A stretch of DNA of 64,000 nt from a candidate division KSB1 bacterium. GTDB taxonomy: Bacteria; Electryoneota; RPQS01. A program made the position numbers and the translations under genes. Shown here piece after piece: positions 32,840 through 43,500 of the stretch (position 1 is its first letter; every line of letters starts with the position of its first letter). The notes under the pieces were generated by a model that was not told where the DNA came from, ran no database searches, and worked only from the letters and a program-made list of their open reading frames with translations. The stretch is from the NCBI GenBank assembly GCA_016214895.1, contig JACRMR010000020.1:229812-293811 (forward strand), read 5' to 3'.

Positions 32840-33918
32840 AGCTGCTCTTCGTGAATTCCGCGTGGCCCGCCAGCTGGGGCGGCGGTGAAAAGTGGACCAT
32901 CGAAGCGGCGCGCTGGTTCTCCGCTCAAGGCGAATCCGTGCATGTCGTGGGCTGGCCCGGGTCGCGGTTGGTTAGCCAAGCCCGCGAATTCGGACTCGAC
33001 GCGGTCGAGTTTCGCTTTCGCGGCGACTTCGATCCCCGCGCGCGCATGGCCGCCGCCCGTCTCCTCACCGCGCTCACTCCGGATCTGATCGTCGTGAATT
33101 TCAACAAGGAAGTCTGGACGTTCGGCTCCGCTGCGCGCCGGCGCGGCATCCCCGTCGTGGCCCGGCACGGGTTCCCGTTATTGCGCAATACCTGGCACCA
33201 TCGCTACGCGTTCGCTCGCCATATCTCCCGGTTGATTGTGAATGCCGACTCCATTCGCGATGACTATCGCGGCCTGGGCCTGGATGTTTCCACGGTCCGC
33301 GTCATTCACAACGGCGTCCGTCCGGTGGAGCAGCAACGTGGCGCGCTGCGCCGGCAGTTGGGTGTGGGTACCGATGACATCCTGATTGCATCCGCGGGTC
33401 GAATCGAAACGCAGAAGCGCTTCGATCTGTTCATCGAACTCGCGTCCATGCTCTGTGCGACGCACTCCCATCTTCGCTTTGTGCTATTCGGCCAAGGTCC
33501 GCTGGAGACCGAATTGCGCCGGCGGGTCGCGAGTATGGGTCTCTCGGCTATGTTCAATTTTTTCGGATTCGCGGCGGATTATGCGGCGCTGATCGGCGAT
33601 GCGGATTTGTTCGTGTTGACCTCCGAAAACGAGGGGACGCCGAATGCTCTGCTGGAGGCGATGGTCGCCGGCGTCGCTAGTGTGAGTTTTGACGTCGGCG
33701 CGGTAAGCCGGATGTTTCGCGGTGAATTGCGCGAGAATTTGATTCCCGCCGGAGACCTGTCGGCACTTCGCGGCCGGGTCGAACGATTGCTGGTTAATCC
33801 GGATGCTCGTCGCGCCTGCGCCGCGGCGATGCAGGCCCGCGCGCGGAGCGAATTCGACTTGGACTCCTCAATGCGCGAGTTTCAAGCGGTCTTTGCGGAG
33901 ACCCTGCGCCGCAGATGA
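32836..33918 (+). CDS. Glycosyltransferase family 4
   Basis: 360 residues starting at GTG in a GTGA overlap with the transporter gene. The N-terminus S-W-G-G-G-E-K-W-T-I-E-A and the late S-E-N-E-G-T-P-N-A-L-L-E-A-M-V-A-G-V are GT4 features. It likely adds a sugar to the LPS core or a glycolipid. It overlaps the next gene by 4 bases. Confidence 0.9.
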   Translation: MKLLFVNSAWPASWGGGEKWTIEAARWFSAQGESVHVVGWPGSRLVSQAREFGLDAVEFRFRGDFDPRARMAAARLLTALTPDLIVVNFNKEVWTFGSAARRRGIPVVARHGFPLLRNTWHHRYAFARHISRLIVNADSIRDDYRGLGLDVSTVRVIHNGVRPVEQQRGALRRQLGVGTDDILIASAGRIETQKRFDLFIELASMLCATHSHLRFVLFGQGPLETELRRRVASMGLSAMFNFFGFAADYAALIGDADLFVLTSENEGTPNALLEAMVAGVASVSFDVGAVSRMFRGELRENLIPAGDLSALRGRVERLLVNPDARRACAAAMQARARSEFDLDSSMREFQAVFAETLRRR

Positions 33919-35975
33919 CGGAGCGGCGCGTCTTCAGCTACGAATCGGCGGTGTCCGCAATCTTACTGCTCGCGCTGGCGGCGGTTTCCGGGCTGCCGTA
34001 TGTTGCGCAGGCGTGGAACTTATCATTCATCGAGCGCGGGTTCATCATCGTCAACGCCGCCCTCGCGCTAATCGTCCTGGGCCTGATCTACGACGTTGGC
34101 GAGCGCCTGCATGCGACCGGCAAGGGCATCTACGCAGCCGCCGTCTTCACGTCGCTGCCCCTGTGCGGAGTCGCGGTCGCGGATCCGGGCGCGGCGGCCT
34201 TGTTTTCGCTGACGGCGGTGAATGCGCTGTGCGTTTGGCTGGCGATTCGCGCGCAGGCATCCGACTCCCGCGCGGGTCTGTTGCTCGCGCTGCTGCTCTT
34301 GTACATGGGATTCGTTTGTGGATTTCGCTGGGAGGGAGCTGCGTATGCGCCCGCCGTGATTCTCGCGGCGCGCAGCCAGCGCGCTCTGCGGGGGGGCGGC
34401 GTTCTGCTCATCGCATACGCGGGTGGTGCGCTGCTGCGGTTGGCCGTCTCCGAGTCGGTGCTTCCCGCGCTTGCCTATCCGACGTTGGCGCCGAGCCCGT
34501 TGCTCGCGGCACTAACGATCCTGCCGTGGACCCTCTGGGCGATTCCGGCGATCCGCGGTTGGAACCGCGATCTGCCGATCGCATTGTGCGCCGCGGTGGT
34601 AATTCTGATCATAGCGGTCAGTTCGCATGCGCCCGCGGCGTTGACCGCTCGCGTGCTGCTGCTGTCACCGGTGGTCGCGCTGGTGTCCGCCGATCATTTT
34701 CTGCGGGCGTTCGCCGCGCGCAGCGAGCGTTCGCTCAGCGCGTCACTCTGGCCGTACCTGCTGCTCGGTTGTACGTTCGCGCTGTTGATCGCCGCCGCGC
34801 TCCCGAGCGCGACCGGCGGACTCAAGGTGAGTGTCGCGTCAGCGATCACCGCTGCGCTATTGACGGCGGGTTTGCTGGCGACCTACCTGCTGCGTCAGCC
34901 GCGTTGGAGTTTCGCTCTGCTCTTCACATGCGCGCTGTGGTTCGGCGCCGTCTTTCGCCACCAGTTCGAGCGACCCGCGCCGCCATCCTCAGGAACCATG
35001 TTCGGCTGGCTCGCCGGCGCGCTTGTGCTTGTGCTCTCCGTCGTGGCGGCCATAGCGTGGAAACGTCTATTCGGCGCGCCGATCCCTGCTTCCGTCGTTG
35101 GCGAATCCTCTGACATCACCGCTGGCGGCGCCGAATTCCGGCGCTATGCTGTCAATCCGCTCACGGACTGGTCAGGCAGAATTGTCGAGTTCACCGGGCG
35201 GGATCATGACCGCGAACTTCGCTTCGCGGTCTTCGGCGACCTGGCCGGTGCCGATTCCGTCGTGAGCACACGGCAGCGCGGCTACTTTGTCTATCGGACG
35301 CTCGTCGAGCGTCTTCGTGCGTCAGGCGCGGAGTTCGCGGTCTCCCTGGGCGACATGTCGCTCAGCGCCACCGAGCTGCAATACCGTCGGCTGCGTCAGC
35401 TCCTGCGGCGTTTTCCGCTGCCGCTTGTGGTCACGCCGGGTAATCATGATCTTTTCGACGGCGATCGTCTGGATTTGCGGCTGTTCCACGGCTTGTTCGG
35501 CGCCGACCAGCGCAGTTTCGAGCTCGGCCGTGTCCAATTCGTCATTCTGAATAATGCCCTTGGCAGCGTCTCACCGGATCAATTCCGCTGGCTCGAGCAG
35601 GAATTGACCGCGGCCCATGCGGCGGAGTTCCGGCTGGTCTTCGCGCACAAACCGCTGTTTGATCCGCGCGCCGGAGTCTTCTATGCCATGGAGGATCGGG
35701 CAGACGCCGAGCAACTTCATGCGCTGTTCAGGCAAACGCGCGTGACCGCCGTGTTCTCCGGACACATTCACGCGCTGCGCGTCTTCGATCGCGACGGGAT
35801 CCAGTACGTGATCTCCGGCGGCGGCGGTTCCAAACTCGTCTCGGCATCGGAGCGTCACCATTACTGGATCGCGACGGCCCGACCCGGATCGCTGAGTCTG
35901 GAGGCGCTGCCGATCTCGAGTCATGAAGTCTCCCTCGCCGAGCCGCTCCAGCGCTTCGAGTTCCGCAACGCATGA
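33915..35975 (+). CDS. Membrane protein fused to metallophosphoesterase
   Basis: 686 residues. Residues 1-390 carry roughly 11 membrane segments, resembling a polyprenyl-sugar glycosyltransferase C-like core but without a motif I can name. Residues about 430-686 are a calcineurin-like phosphoesterase: F-G-D-L-A, L-G-D-M-S, T-P-G-N-H-D, A-H-K-P-L-F and S-G-H-I-H-A. The first motif lacks the usual histidine (D-x-H becomes D-L-A) and the second lacks the second aspartate, so metal binding may be partial. It overlaps neighbours on both sides, so it belongs to the envelope-sugar operon, perhaps trimming a phosphate. Confidence 0.8.
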   Translation: MTERRVFSYESAVSAILLLALAAVSGLPYVAQAWNLSFIERGFIIVNAALALIVLGLIYDVGERLHATGKGIYAAAVFTSLPLCGVAVADPGAAALFSLTAVNALCVWLAIRAQASDSRAGLLLALLLLYMGFVCGFRWEGAAYAPAVILAARSQRALRGGGVLLIAYAGGALLRLAVSESVLPALAYPTLAPSPLLAALTILPWTLWAIPAIRGWNRDLPIALCAAVVILIIAVSSHAPAALTARVLLLSPVVALVSADHFLRAFAARSERSLSASLWPYLLLGCTFALLIAAALPSATGGLKVSVASAITAALLTAGLLATYLLRQPRWSFALLFTCALWFGAVFRHQFERPAPPSSGTMFGWLAGALVLVLSVVAAIAWKRLFGAPIPASVVGESSDITAGGAEFRRYAVNPLTDWSGRIVEFTGRDHDRELRFAVFGDLAGADSVVSTRQRGYFVYRTLVERLRASGAEFAVSLGDMSLSATELQYRRLRQLLRRFPLPLVVTPGNHDLFDGDRLDLRLFHGLFGADQRSFELGRVQFVILNNALGSVSPDQFRWLEQELTAAHAAEFRLVFAHKPLFDPRAGVFYAMEDRADAEQLHALFRQTRVTAVFSGHIHALRVFDRDGIQYVISGGGGSKLVSASERHHYWIATARPGSLSLEALPISSHEVSLAEPLQRFEFRNA

Positions 35976-37003
35976 TCCTGCGCGGTCCACGAATTACGGC
36001 TGAACCGCGCCGCATTCTGTTCATCCAGCTGCGACGCATCGGCGACACGCTGCTCGGCACTCCGGCAATTCGCGCGCTGCATACTCGCTTTCCGCGCGCA
36101 CAGCTCGATTTCATCGCGGAGCAGCCTGCTGACGAAGTCCTGTCCGGTCACCCGCACATTGCTCGCCTGCTGGTCGCCCCTCGTCACGGCCTGCGCGAGA
36201 CCGTTGAGTTTGTCCGGCTGATGCGCCGCGAGCGCTATGATTGGACCATCGATTTCCTGTCGAATCCGCGCAGCGCGCAGTTTGCATTTCTGTCCGGTGC
36301 GGCGGTTCGAGTCGGCCTGAATCGCTTCGGTCGGCGCTGGGCTTACACCCATCGCGTGATGGAGGAGCCGCGCGACGCCGATCTTTATGCGGTCGATCTT
36401 CGTCTGGAAATTCTGCGCCAACTCGGCGTTCCGTCCGCTGGCCGCGAGTTGGAGATGTTCGCGGATCAGGCCGCTCCCGACGCGACACGGCAAGCGGCGG
36501 CCGCGTTACGCAATCTGCCTCGCCCGCGTGTGGCGGTGGCGGTCGGCGGCGCAAATCCCGCTAAACGCTACCCCGCCGAGCTCTGCGCCGCCGTGATCGA
36601 TCAACTACAACGGCACGGCTGCTCCTGTCTTCTCACCTCCGGTCCCGGCGAGGCCATCTATGGCGAGCAAGTCCAATCGGTGCTGCCTACTCGCATTCCG
36701 CAGCTGATAGACGCCCGCGTCCCGCTACTGGCGGCGCTGTATCGCGATGTCGATTTGTATCTTGGCCCCGACTCCAGCCCCAAGCACGTCGCCGTGGCCT
36801 GTGGGATTCCCACCGTGACGCTGTTCGGTCCGGGCAACCCGCTGAATTGGAACGACTCAACGAGTCCGCGTCAGATCGTGCTGACGCCGGATTGCGTCGA
36901 TCGTCCGCGCTGCGTCGAGTCCATTTGTGCGCAACGCGGCTGCCTGCGTCGCCTCGACCCGGCTGTCGTCGCGGAAGCGGCATTGCGGCTCTTGAACAAA
37001 TAA
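35972..37003 (+). CDS. Glycosyltransferase family 9 (heptosyltransferase-like)
   Basis: 343 residues. I-L-F-I-Q-L-R-R-I-G-D-T-L-L-G-T-P-A near the start and L-G-P-D-S-S-P-K-H-V-A-V-A-C-G-I-P and F-G-P-G-N-P at the end are GT9 signatures. Such enzymes add heptose or related sugars to the LPS inner core from the cytoplasmic side. Start overlaps the previous stop by ATGA. The C-terminus has five cysteines or so (T-P-D-C-V-D-R-P-R-C-V-E-S-I-C), as in many GT9 proteins. Last gene of the operon. Confidence 0.93.
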   Translation: MILRGPRITAEPRRILFIQLRRIGDTLLGTPAIRALHTRFPRAQLDFIAEQPADEVLSGHPHIARLLVAPRHGLRETVEFVRLMRRERYDWTIDFLSNPRSAQFAFLSGAAVRVGLNRFGRRWAYTHRVMEEPRDADLYAVDLRLEILRQLGVPSAGRELEMFADQAAPDATRQAAAALRNLPRPRVAVAVGGANPAKRYPAELCAAVIDQLQRHGCSCLLTSGPGEAIYGEQVQSVLPTRIPQLIDARVPLLAALYRDVDLYLGPDSSPKHVAVACGIPTVTLFGPGNPLNWNDSTSPRQIVLTPDCVDRPRCVESICAQRGCLRRLDPAVVAEAALRLLNK

Positions 37004-37005
37004 AG

Positions 37006-37030
37006 CGAGCGGATCACTCGGATCCGCTCG
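37006..37030. terminator. Hairpin after the LOS operon
   Basis: CGAGCGGATC-ACTCG-GATCCGCTCG, a perfect 10-bp stem, two bases after the GT9 stop. There is no T-run, so it may act as a stem-only terminator between convergent genes. Confidence 0.6.
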
Positions 37031-37063
37031 TCGGTCGGTACATTCTCTGATTGGTTGCGCGTG

Positions 37064-37453
37064 CTATCGCCCGCGTGTTCGCGTCAGGTCCCGCCGAGCC
37101 TTCTTGGTCGGTCGGGGCCCCTCCTCCTTCTTGGCGCCGCCCCGCCACTCCCGGTTGGCAACTTGGATTTCGCGAAATTTCTCCAGCGTTTCCTGCGCCG
37201 TCTGCTCTTCGTACATTCGCTTCGCATCCTGCTTGGAAAGGTTGATATCCGCGGCCTCTTTCACAACGTAGGCGCGATATAAGCCCTGGCTGCGAATCTT
37301 GACCATGTCATTCGCGCCGACTAAACTCCCGGCATCGGCGAATCGCTCGCCGATCATGATCTTACCTTCGCGACACGCCTGCGTAGCCTGAGTTCGCGAT
37401 TTGAACAAGCGGGCGCGATGCAGCCAGATATCAAGTCGGATTTTGTCGTTCAT
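37064..37453 (-). CDS. S4-domain RNA-binding protein, Hsp15-like
   Basis: About 129 residues: an S4 RNA-binding domain at the N-terminus (R-L-D-I-W-L-H-R-A-R-L-F-K-S-R-T-Q-A-T), then a basic tail rich in K, R and G. Hsp15/HslR homologues bind 50S subunits that carry stranded peptidyl-tRNA. GTG at 37471 is an alternative start. A promoter lies at 37486-37515. Confidence 0.88.
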   Translation of the reverse strand: MNDKIRLDIWLHRARLFKSRTQATQACREGKIMIGERFADAGSLVGANDMVKIRSQGLYRAYVVKEAADINLSKQDAKRMYEEQTAQETLEKFREIQVANREWRGGAKKEEGPRPTKKARRDLTRTRGR

Positions 37454-37485
37454 CTTGGTCTTCGTATCCACAATCGAAGTTCACG

Positions 37486-37515
37486 GAATATACGCATTTC
37501 TCCTTGAAAAGACAA
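37486..37515 (-). promoter_or_regulatory. Promoter of the S4-domain gene
   Basis: On the minus strand TTG (37515-37513), 20 bases, TATATTC (37492-37486). The layout equals the promoters at 17748, 48489 and 60283. Predicted +1 is about 27 bases before the ATG. Confidence 0.6.
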
Positions 37516-37571
37516 GCCGTGCGGACCGCCGGCCTTCAACCCTTCGACCACCTTATCAACTCCCACCCCCC

Positions 37572-39344
37572 ATGCGCAAGTTCCAGTTCTTGCTTACCTT
37601 CATTGCGGTTTGTATGGTTTCGACGGCTCTGGCATCGCCGCTGGAATCGAATCTGAAGAAGCATGTCAAATTCCTCGCGGACGACAAGCAGGAAGGCCGC
37701 GGCATCGGCACGAAGGGCCTGGATGAGTCCGCCCAGTATATCGCCGACCGCTTTCAGGAGCTGGGCCTGCAGCCTCCCTTTGGCGGCAGCTATTTTCAGC
37801 CGTTCGAGATGGGCTGGGGAGTCCAGCTCGGCCCGAACAATCGCGTCCAATCCGGCGATACCGGCGCGGACACCTCCTCCGGCATCATGCCGATCGGTTT
37901 TTCCAGCGCCGGCACTGTCACCGCACCGGTCGTGTTTGTCGGCTACGGGATCACCGCTCCCGAATTCAACTATGACGATTTCGCCGACATGCACGTGGAC
38001 AGCGCGATCATCCTCTGTCTGACCGGGGAGCCCGGCGAATTCGATTCGTCGTCCGTCTTTGAAGGCGTCAACTACACGGCTCACGCGACGCTGCGCAGTA
38101 AGGCCAGCAACGCGAAGCTGAAGAATGCGGTGGCGATGCTGGTTGTCGAAGGTCCGCTCTACGCCGGAACGGGCGTGGAGGAGTTAGCGGTGCCGCGCGC
38201 CGATGAGCCTTATCTAGATTGCGGCATTCCGGCCCTGCGGATCACCCGCGAGGCCCTGGCCAGGCTCTTTCCCGAGTTCGAACTTGAGAAACTGCAACGC
38301 TCCATCGACAGCAACACGCAACCGCGCAGCATGCAGATCACGGACAGCGTCAACGTCACTCTGACCGCCGACCTGACGCGTGAAACCGTCGCCGTCAAGA
38401 ATGTCGTCGGTCTGATTCCCGGCAACGACACGGTTATCGTCGTCGGCGCTCACTACGATCACCTCGGTTTCGGCCAGAGCGGGAGTCTCGATCCCCACCC
38501 CGGCAAGATTCATAACGGTGCAGACGACAACGCCAGCGGTGTTGCCTCGGTGATCGAGATCGCGCGCGATCTCATGTCCCGGCCGATTCCCGAGACGGTC
38601 ATGTTGGCGACCTTCACCGCCGAGGAAACCGGCTTGGGCGGCTCCTCGCACCTGGTGAAGAACTTCCCGCTGCGGCTCGATCTGGTGCGGGCCATGATCA
38701 ATCTCGATATGGTCGGTCGCGTGAAGGACAATCAATTTTCCGTGCTTGGCTGCAAGAGCGCCGACGAATTTTCCGGGATCATCGAGGACGCCAATCAGTC
38801 GATCGGACTGAACGTCACCTGCAAGGGCGACGGCTACGGCCCCTCGGATCACATGAACTTCTATCTGGCCGACCGTCCCGTGCTCTTCTTCTTTTCCGGC
38901 GCGCACGAAGACTATCACCGCTCGACCGACGACTACAAGCGCATCAACTTTGACGACATGGCCCGTGTCACCCGGCTGGCTGAAAATACGGTACGCGGGA
39001 TTTCGAAATTCTCCGCACCGTTGACCTTTGTCAAGAGTTCGGAACCGCCTCCGCAGGGCGGCGGTCGTTTTCGCGCCTGGTTTGGCTCGATCCCCGACTA
39101 CTCGCAAGCGGACACGCTGATCGGGGTCCTGCTCAGCGGCGTTCGCAGCGGCAGCCCGGCGGAGTCGGCCGGACTGACGGGCGGCGACCTCATGGTTCAG
39201 ATGGGCAAGGTCAAGCTCAACAACATCTATGATCTCGTGTTTGCCCTGCGCACCTACGCTCCCGGCGACAGCGCTGACGTTCACTACCTGCGCAAGGGCG
39301 CGGAGCGTTCATCGGTATGTGTCTTTGGCTCACCGCCGAAATAG
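37572..39344 (+). CDS. M28 family metallopeptidase with PDZ domain
   Basis: 590 residues: signal peptide (1-22), an M28 peptidase with protease-associated insert, and a C-terminal PDZ (about 505-588). G-A-H-Y-D-H-L-G (first zinc His and Asp), N-G-A-D-D-N-A-S-G (bridging Asp), F-T-A-E-E-T-G-L (catalytic and zinc Glu), D-M-V-G-R, and late Y-H-R-S-T-D-D-Y give all zinc-site residues. It should be an exported aminopeptidase. ATG 37572 begins the signal peptide; an earlier in-frame Met at 37401 lies inside the opposite gene. Confidence 0.92.
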   Translation: MRKFQFLLTFIAVCMVSTALASPLESNLKKHVKFLADDKQEGRGIGTKGLDESAQYIADRFQELGLQPPFGGSYFQPFEMGWGVQLGPNNRVQSGDTGADTSSGIMPIGFSSAGTVTAPVVFVGYGITAPEFNYDDFADMHVDSAIILCLTGEPGEFDSSSVFEGVNYTAHATLRSKASNAKLKNAVAMLVVEGPLYAGTGVEELAVPRADEPYLDCGIPALRITREALARLFPEFELEKLQRSIDSNTQPRSMQITDSVNVTLTADLTRETVAVKNVVGLIPGNDTVIVVGAHYDHLGFGQSGSLDPHPGKIHNGADDNASGVASVIEIARDLMSRPIPETVMLATFTAEETGLGGSSHLVKNFPLRLDLVRAMINLDMVGRVKDNQFSVLGCKSADEFSGIIEDANQSIGLNVTCKGDGYGPSDHMNFYLADRPVLFFFSGAHEDYHRSTDDYKRINFDDMARVTRLAENTVRGISKFSAPLTFVKSSEPPPQGGGRFRAWFGSIPDYSQADTLIGVLLSGVRSGSPAESAGLTGGDLMVQMGKVKLNNIYDLVFALRTYAPGDSADVHYLRKGAERSSVCVFGSPPK

Positions 39345-39387
39345 CTCGTCACTTTCCGTTCACCGACCACCGCCAACTTTCACTCTG

Positions 39388-40425
39388 ATGCATACACTCT
39401 CTCTCCTTGCGATAGCACTCTGCGCGGCCCTTGCGCTTGCCGAGCCGTTGATCTATGAAGGCGAAACTCACCTCCGCAACGTGCGCCAATTGACGTTCGG
39501 CGGTGAGAATGCCGAAGCCTATTTCTCTTACGACGGCGACCTGATAGTCTATCAGGCGACCCGCGACAGCTTTAAGTGCGACCAGATTTTCACGATGAAT
39601 CTCGACGGTTCCGGTCAGCAGTTGATCAGCACCGGGACGGGCGCCACGACCTGTTCTTTTTTCGTTCCGGGAACCGAGGATATCGTCTTTTGCAGCACCC
39701 ATGAACACGGTGCCGAGTGCCCCGTGAAACCGGACCGCGCGCTGGGCTACGTGTGGGGTCTGTTCAACTATGACGTGTTCCGCGCGAAGCGGGACGGTTC
39801 GAATTTGCGTGTGCTCGCGAACTCCAGCGGTTACGACGCCGAGGCCGCCGTCAGCCCCGACGGCAAGGAGGTCGTCTTCACGTCGGCGCGCGACGGCGAT
39901 CTCGAACTGTACAAGATGAACTCCGACGGCACGAACATCCGGCGGCTCACGTACACGGTCGGCTACGACGGCGGGCCGTTCTTTTCTCCGGATGGCAAGT
40001 ACATTGTGTATCGCGCTTTTCACCCGCGTTCACCGGAGGAGTTGGTGCGCTGGAACACGTTGTGGAGCGAGCAGGCGGTGTCGCCGACTCGCCTTGAACT
40101 CTGGATCATGAATTCGGATGGCACGGGCCAGCGTCAGGTCACGAATCTCGGCGCGGCCAGCTTTTGTCCGTACATGAGTCCCGACGGAAGCTGGATCGTG
40201 TTCACGAGCAACTTTGCCGACAGCTCCGGCAGCCACATGCCGAACTTCGATCTCTGGCGCATTCATCCTGACGGCTCCGGGTTGGATCGGGTCTCAAACT
40301 CGCCGGTATTCGACGGCTTTCCGATGTGGTCCTACGACGGCAAGAAGCTGATCTTTGCTTCGAATCGCGGCGAGCAGAAGCATTCTCACGAAACGAATAT
40401 CTTCATCGCCGACTGGATCGAATAG
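39388..40425 (+). CDS. Secreted PD40/TolB-like beta-propeller protein
   Basis: 345 residues with a signal peptide (1-18) and repeated W/Y-S-P-D-G-K...F-T-S and M-N-x-D-G-x-x-x-R-x-L-T units, the PD40 repeats of TolB-like propellers, about six. The role is probably periplasmic binding. It follows the M28 peptidase by 43 bases in the same direction, and both may handle peptides. A C-C-rich insert (C-S-F...C-S-T-H-E-H-G-A-E-C) stands out. Confidence 0.85.
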   Translation: MHTLSLLAIALCAALALAEPLIYEGETHLRNVRQLTFGGENAEAYFSYDGDLIVYQATRDSFKCDQIFTMNLDGSGQQLISTGTGATTCSFFVPGTEDIVFCSTHEHGAECPVKPDRALGYVWGLFNYDVFRAKRDGSNLRVLANSSGYDAEAAVSPDGKEVVFTSARDGDLELYKMNSDGTNIRRLTYTVGYDGGPFFSPDGKYIVYRAFHPRSPEELVRWNTLWSEQAVSPTRLELWIMNSDGTGQRQVTNLGAASFCPYMSPDGSWIVFTSNFADSSGSHMPNFDLWRIHPDGSGLDRVSNSPVFDGFPMWSYDGKKLIFASNRGEQKHSHETNIFIADWIE

Positions 40426-40449
40426 TCTCCTGAACGCCCTGCGAATCGC

Positions 40450-40475
40450 AAGAGGCGGCCCGCGGGCCGCCTCTT
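40450..40475. terminator. Intrinsic terminator between convergent genes
   Basis: AAGAGGCGGCCC-GC-GGGCCGCCTCTT, a perfect 12-bp stem. The T-run is poor (GCTGCTTTG). It lies between the PD40 gene and the converging 1602-residue gene. Confidence 0.7.
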
Positions 40476-40517
40476 GCTGCTTTGTCTGACGCGGGCGCCC
40501 TCGGCCCGCGGCGTTGG

Positions 40518-43500
40518 CTACCGCAGAAGGGCGATCTTGCGCACGGCGCTCAGGCCGTTAGCTTCAAGTCGCGCGAAATAGATACCCGTCGGCAGGGACG
40601 TGCCGGTTGCGCCGCGGGCATCCCACGCGATCTGATGCACGCCCGCCGGCAGTTCGCGATTCACCACCGTGGCGACGTGCTGCCCCAGCGCGTTGAATAC
40701 GCTTAGCTGTGCCTGTGCCACATCGGTCAGTTCAATCGTGAACGTGGTGGTCGCGTTGAACGGATTGGGGAACGGTGTTCCCAGTCCGAACTTGCTCGGG
40801 ACGGGTTCCGCTTCGAATCCGAGCACGTTGGCGGTCGCCGTGATCTGATTGTGCGCATCGCGCAGTTCATAAAACATGGAGATGCTCGGCGGCAAACCTG
40901 CCGATCCCGTCAGCTCGATGGATGCCAACACTCCGCTGCCTGACACCGTCGGGGCTTGCGGATTCAACCGGCCCATGGCGATATCCACCGCCTGGCCGCG
41001 AACCGTGCGCAGGAACAACGTGGTTCCGGCGCCGAGAAAACCGCCGTCTGAGGCGTCGTCGATCGTGGCGTCCGGCCCGTCGACGGCCAGATAGATGTGA
41101 GCAGTCGTCAGGGCCTCGACATCACGAGCCTGCACCTCCGCGGTCCAGCCGTGCGCAGTTGGACGAATCACGACCGCCACCGCTCGCGCCGCGTCGAGTT
41201 GCGTGCCGTTCGCCCGCGGCGGCTCCGGCAGCGAAGTCGTCGAGCTGCTGTTATACCAGTTGTACATCGTGGACAGGGAGAGCAGATCGTAGGCATCCAG
41301 TCTGCCGTCGGGATTCGCCACCAGATTCGGGACGGTAGTCCCGGTGTACGGTCCGATATCCGAAATCGGATCAAACGTGATGCCGTCTCCGTTCCAGCCC
41401 TGGGTGAACACGTTCACGTCCGCAAAATCGATGCGTCCGTCCACGGCGGGAATCATGTTCGGCGGATCGCCCGGATCATCGGACGGGGAAGCGATATCTC
41501 CCAGGTAGCCGCCCCGCAGGTGCATGTCGTTTCCGACCCACGTACTGACTTCGGCGTTGTGGACGTCCCGGAAATCGGCGAGGCTGTCCGCGAAGGCGAA
41601 GTCCCCGGTTGACGGCACGCTGAAGGAATCGGCTCGCACGACAATTGAGGCGATCACGCGCGACGATCCCGTCGTCAACCCGTCATCGTCACCCACCATT
41701 GACGCGTTGATCTCCAGCGTCCCGGCGGTATTATTGAAATCGTAGAGGAAGATCTTGTTCGTGAACCGCTCGCCGGACCAGAGGTTGCCTTCATTCACGC
41801 TGATCACGTCGATCATGGACGGTGGGAAGGTCAGCACCGTTCGCAGCGCCGTAATCGAATCGGTCCGCGATGCACGCAGTTCGATCGTTCGCGTTGCGCC
41901 GCGCTGGAGCAGCAAGTAGGTATCGTCATCGATGGGATCAACCATCTCGATTCGCATCGTGTTGTCGGCGGGTCCGCCGCCGCCCGTACTGTCGCCGGCT
42001 TCTTCGGCCAGCCAATCCCGGCGCAGGCTCTTGGTAACGATGTCGCGATCGGCATCGGCCGTGAACACGACCAGGCCCGTATCTTCGGACATCACCGCCA
42101 ATCCGCGCGGGTCGAGGAACTGCGACAGTGACGCACCGTTGCTGCCAATCGTCGTGACGAAGGCCGGGGCGGTGGATCCACCGCTGCCTGTCGCTTCGTC
42201 ATCGCGATAGAGCACGAGCCGCCCGTTGCCGTTATCGGAGACCGCCAGATAGACGTCCTGATCCTGCATGACCACCTCGATATCATCGGGGCTGGACAGT
42301 AAATCAGTTGCGCCGCTGACGGCATTCCACGCCACCACCGGGCTGATCCAGTTGTCCGGGTCAACGGCGGCACTCGGCAGGTAGGCCAGCTTCTGCAGCC
42401 GGTTGTTGCCGGTATCGCACAGGTAAATGTCGAAGTGACCCAGTCGTGAATTCCAGCGCGCGGCGATTCCGCGCGGCAGATTCAGTTGCCCCAGGCTCGA
42501 ACCCTGCCGGCCGTATTCCGCCTGATCCACCGACTCCGCGTAACGCACGCGAATAAAGATTCCGTCGCTCGGAACCAGACCGTGGGCGCCGTCGCCGAAG
42601 CGGACTTCCCCCGTGAAGCGATTGACCTCACAGGTCCGGTCCGTCGGTCCGGTAATCAGCAAGTCGTCAACGATGGTCCACGGAATCGAGTCCGCGCTGG
42701 CCCACACGGAGTAACTGCCTTCGCCGCCCACCGTTCCCAGTTTGTAAGTCTGCAACGGGGAACCGTCCGACTTGCCCGGGACTTCGTATCGCCAGGCGCC
42801 GCCAAAGCAGTCGTCAATGTTGTCATACGCACGAATGACCTTCAGCTTGTGCGCGTCGGAATCGGTGACAAACAGATTGTCGTTCTTGATCGGCGCCGTG
42901 CCGTCCAGTTCAAAGTAGTCACCGACATTAAACTCAATGGCATCGACGTCGTCGGTCACCGAAATGTCATCGGTTGAGTTTGTGATCGTGAACGTGACGC
43001 CCGGAATTGCGGTGCTGTTGGCTGCCCCGTGATTCCAAACCAGGAAGTCGTTGACGACGTTCAGGTTGGTCTGGTCGAGAATGGAGAGCACGCCGTCGAT
43101 CACCTTGAACACGATGCGCGGATCGCCGCCATCGAGCGTTGTCCAGGCTTTGCCGCAGGCCAGCATCGGCACGACCTGTCCGTTGATCGACGGACAAATG
43201 AGTCGCGGCTCGTAGGCGTACTGCGTCGCGGCGGCACCTTCCACATAGATCATCCGGCCCGTAGCGGTTGTCGCCGGCGAGAAATCCGCGGCGCTCACGT
43301 CATAGGTCTTGTAGCGAATTCCGTCCTGGTCGGCCGTCGTGGCGTACGGATAGGCGATGTGTACGTTGCCCAGGTCATCCGCGTACGCGCTGAACCGTTG
43401 CGGCGAAGCGTCTTCGCCGGTCGTCAGCGCGGTGCCGGCTCCCGAGGTGAACTCGCCGTCCAACGCGTCGATTCGATTGTAGTAGAGCTCGGTCGTCGTC

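Noticed and set aside
33803-35113. A 436-codon frame in the plus strand.
   Set aside because: It is out of frame with two well-supported genes (GT4 and membrane-phosphoesterase) and has arginine/alanine-rich shadow composition.
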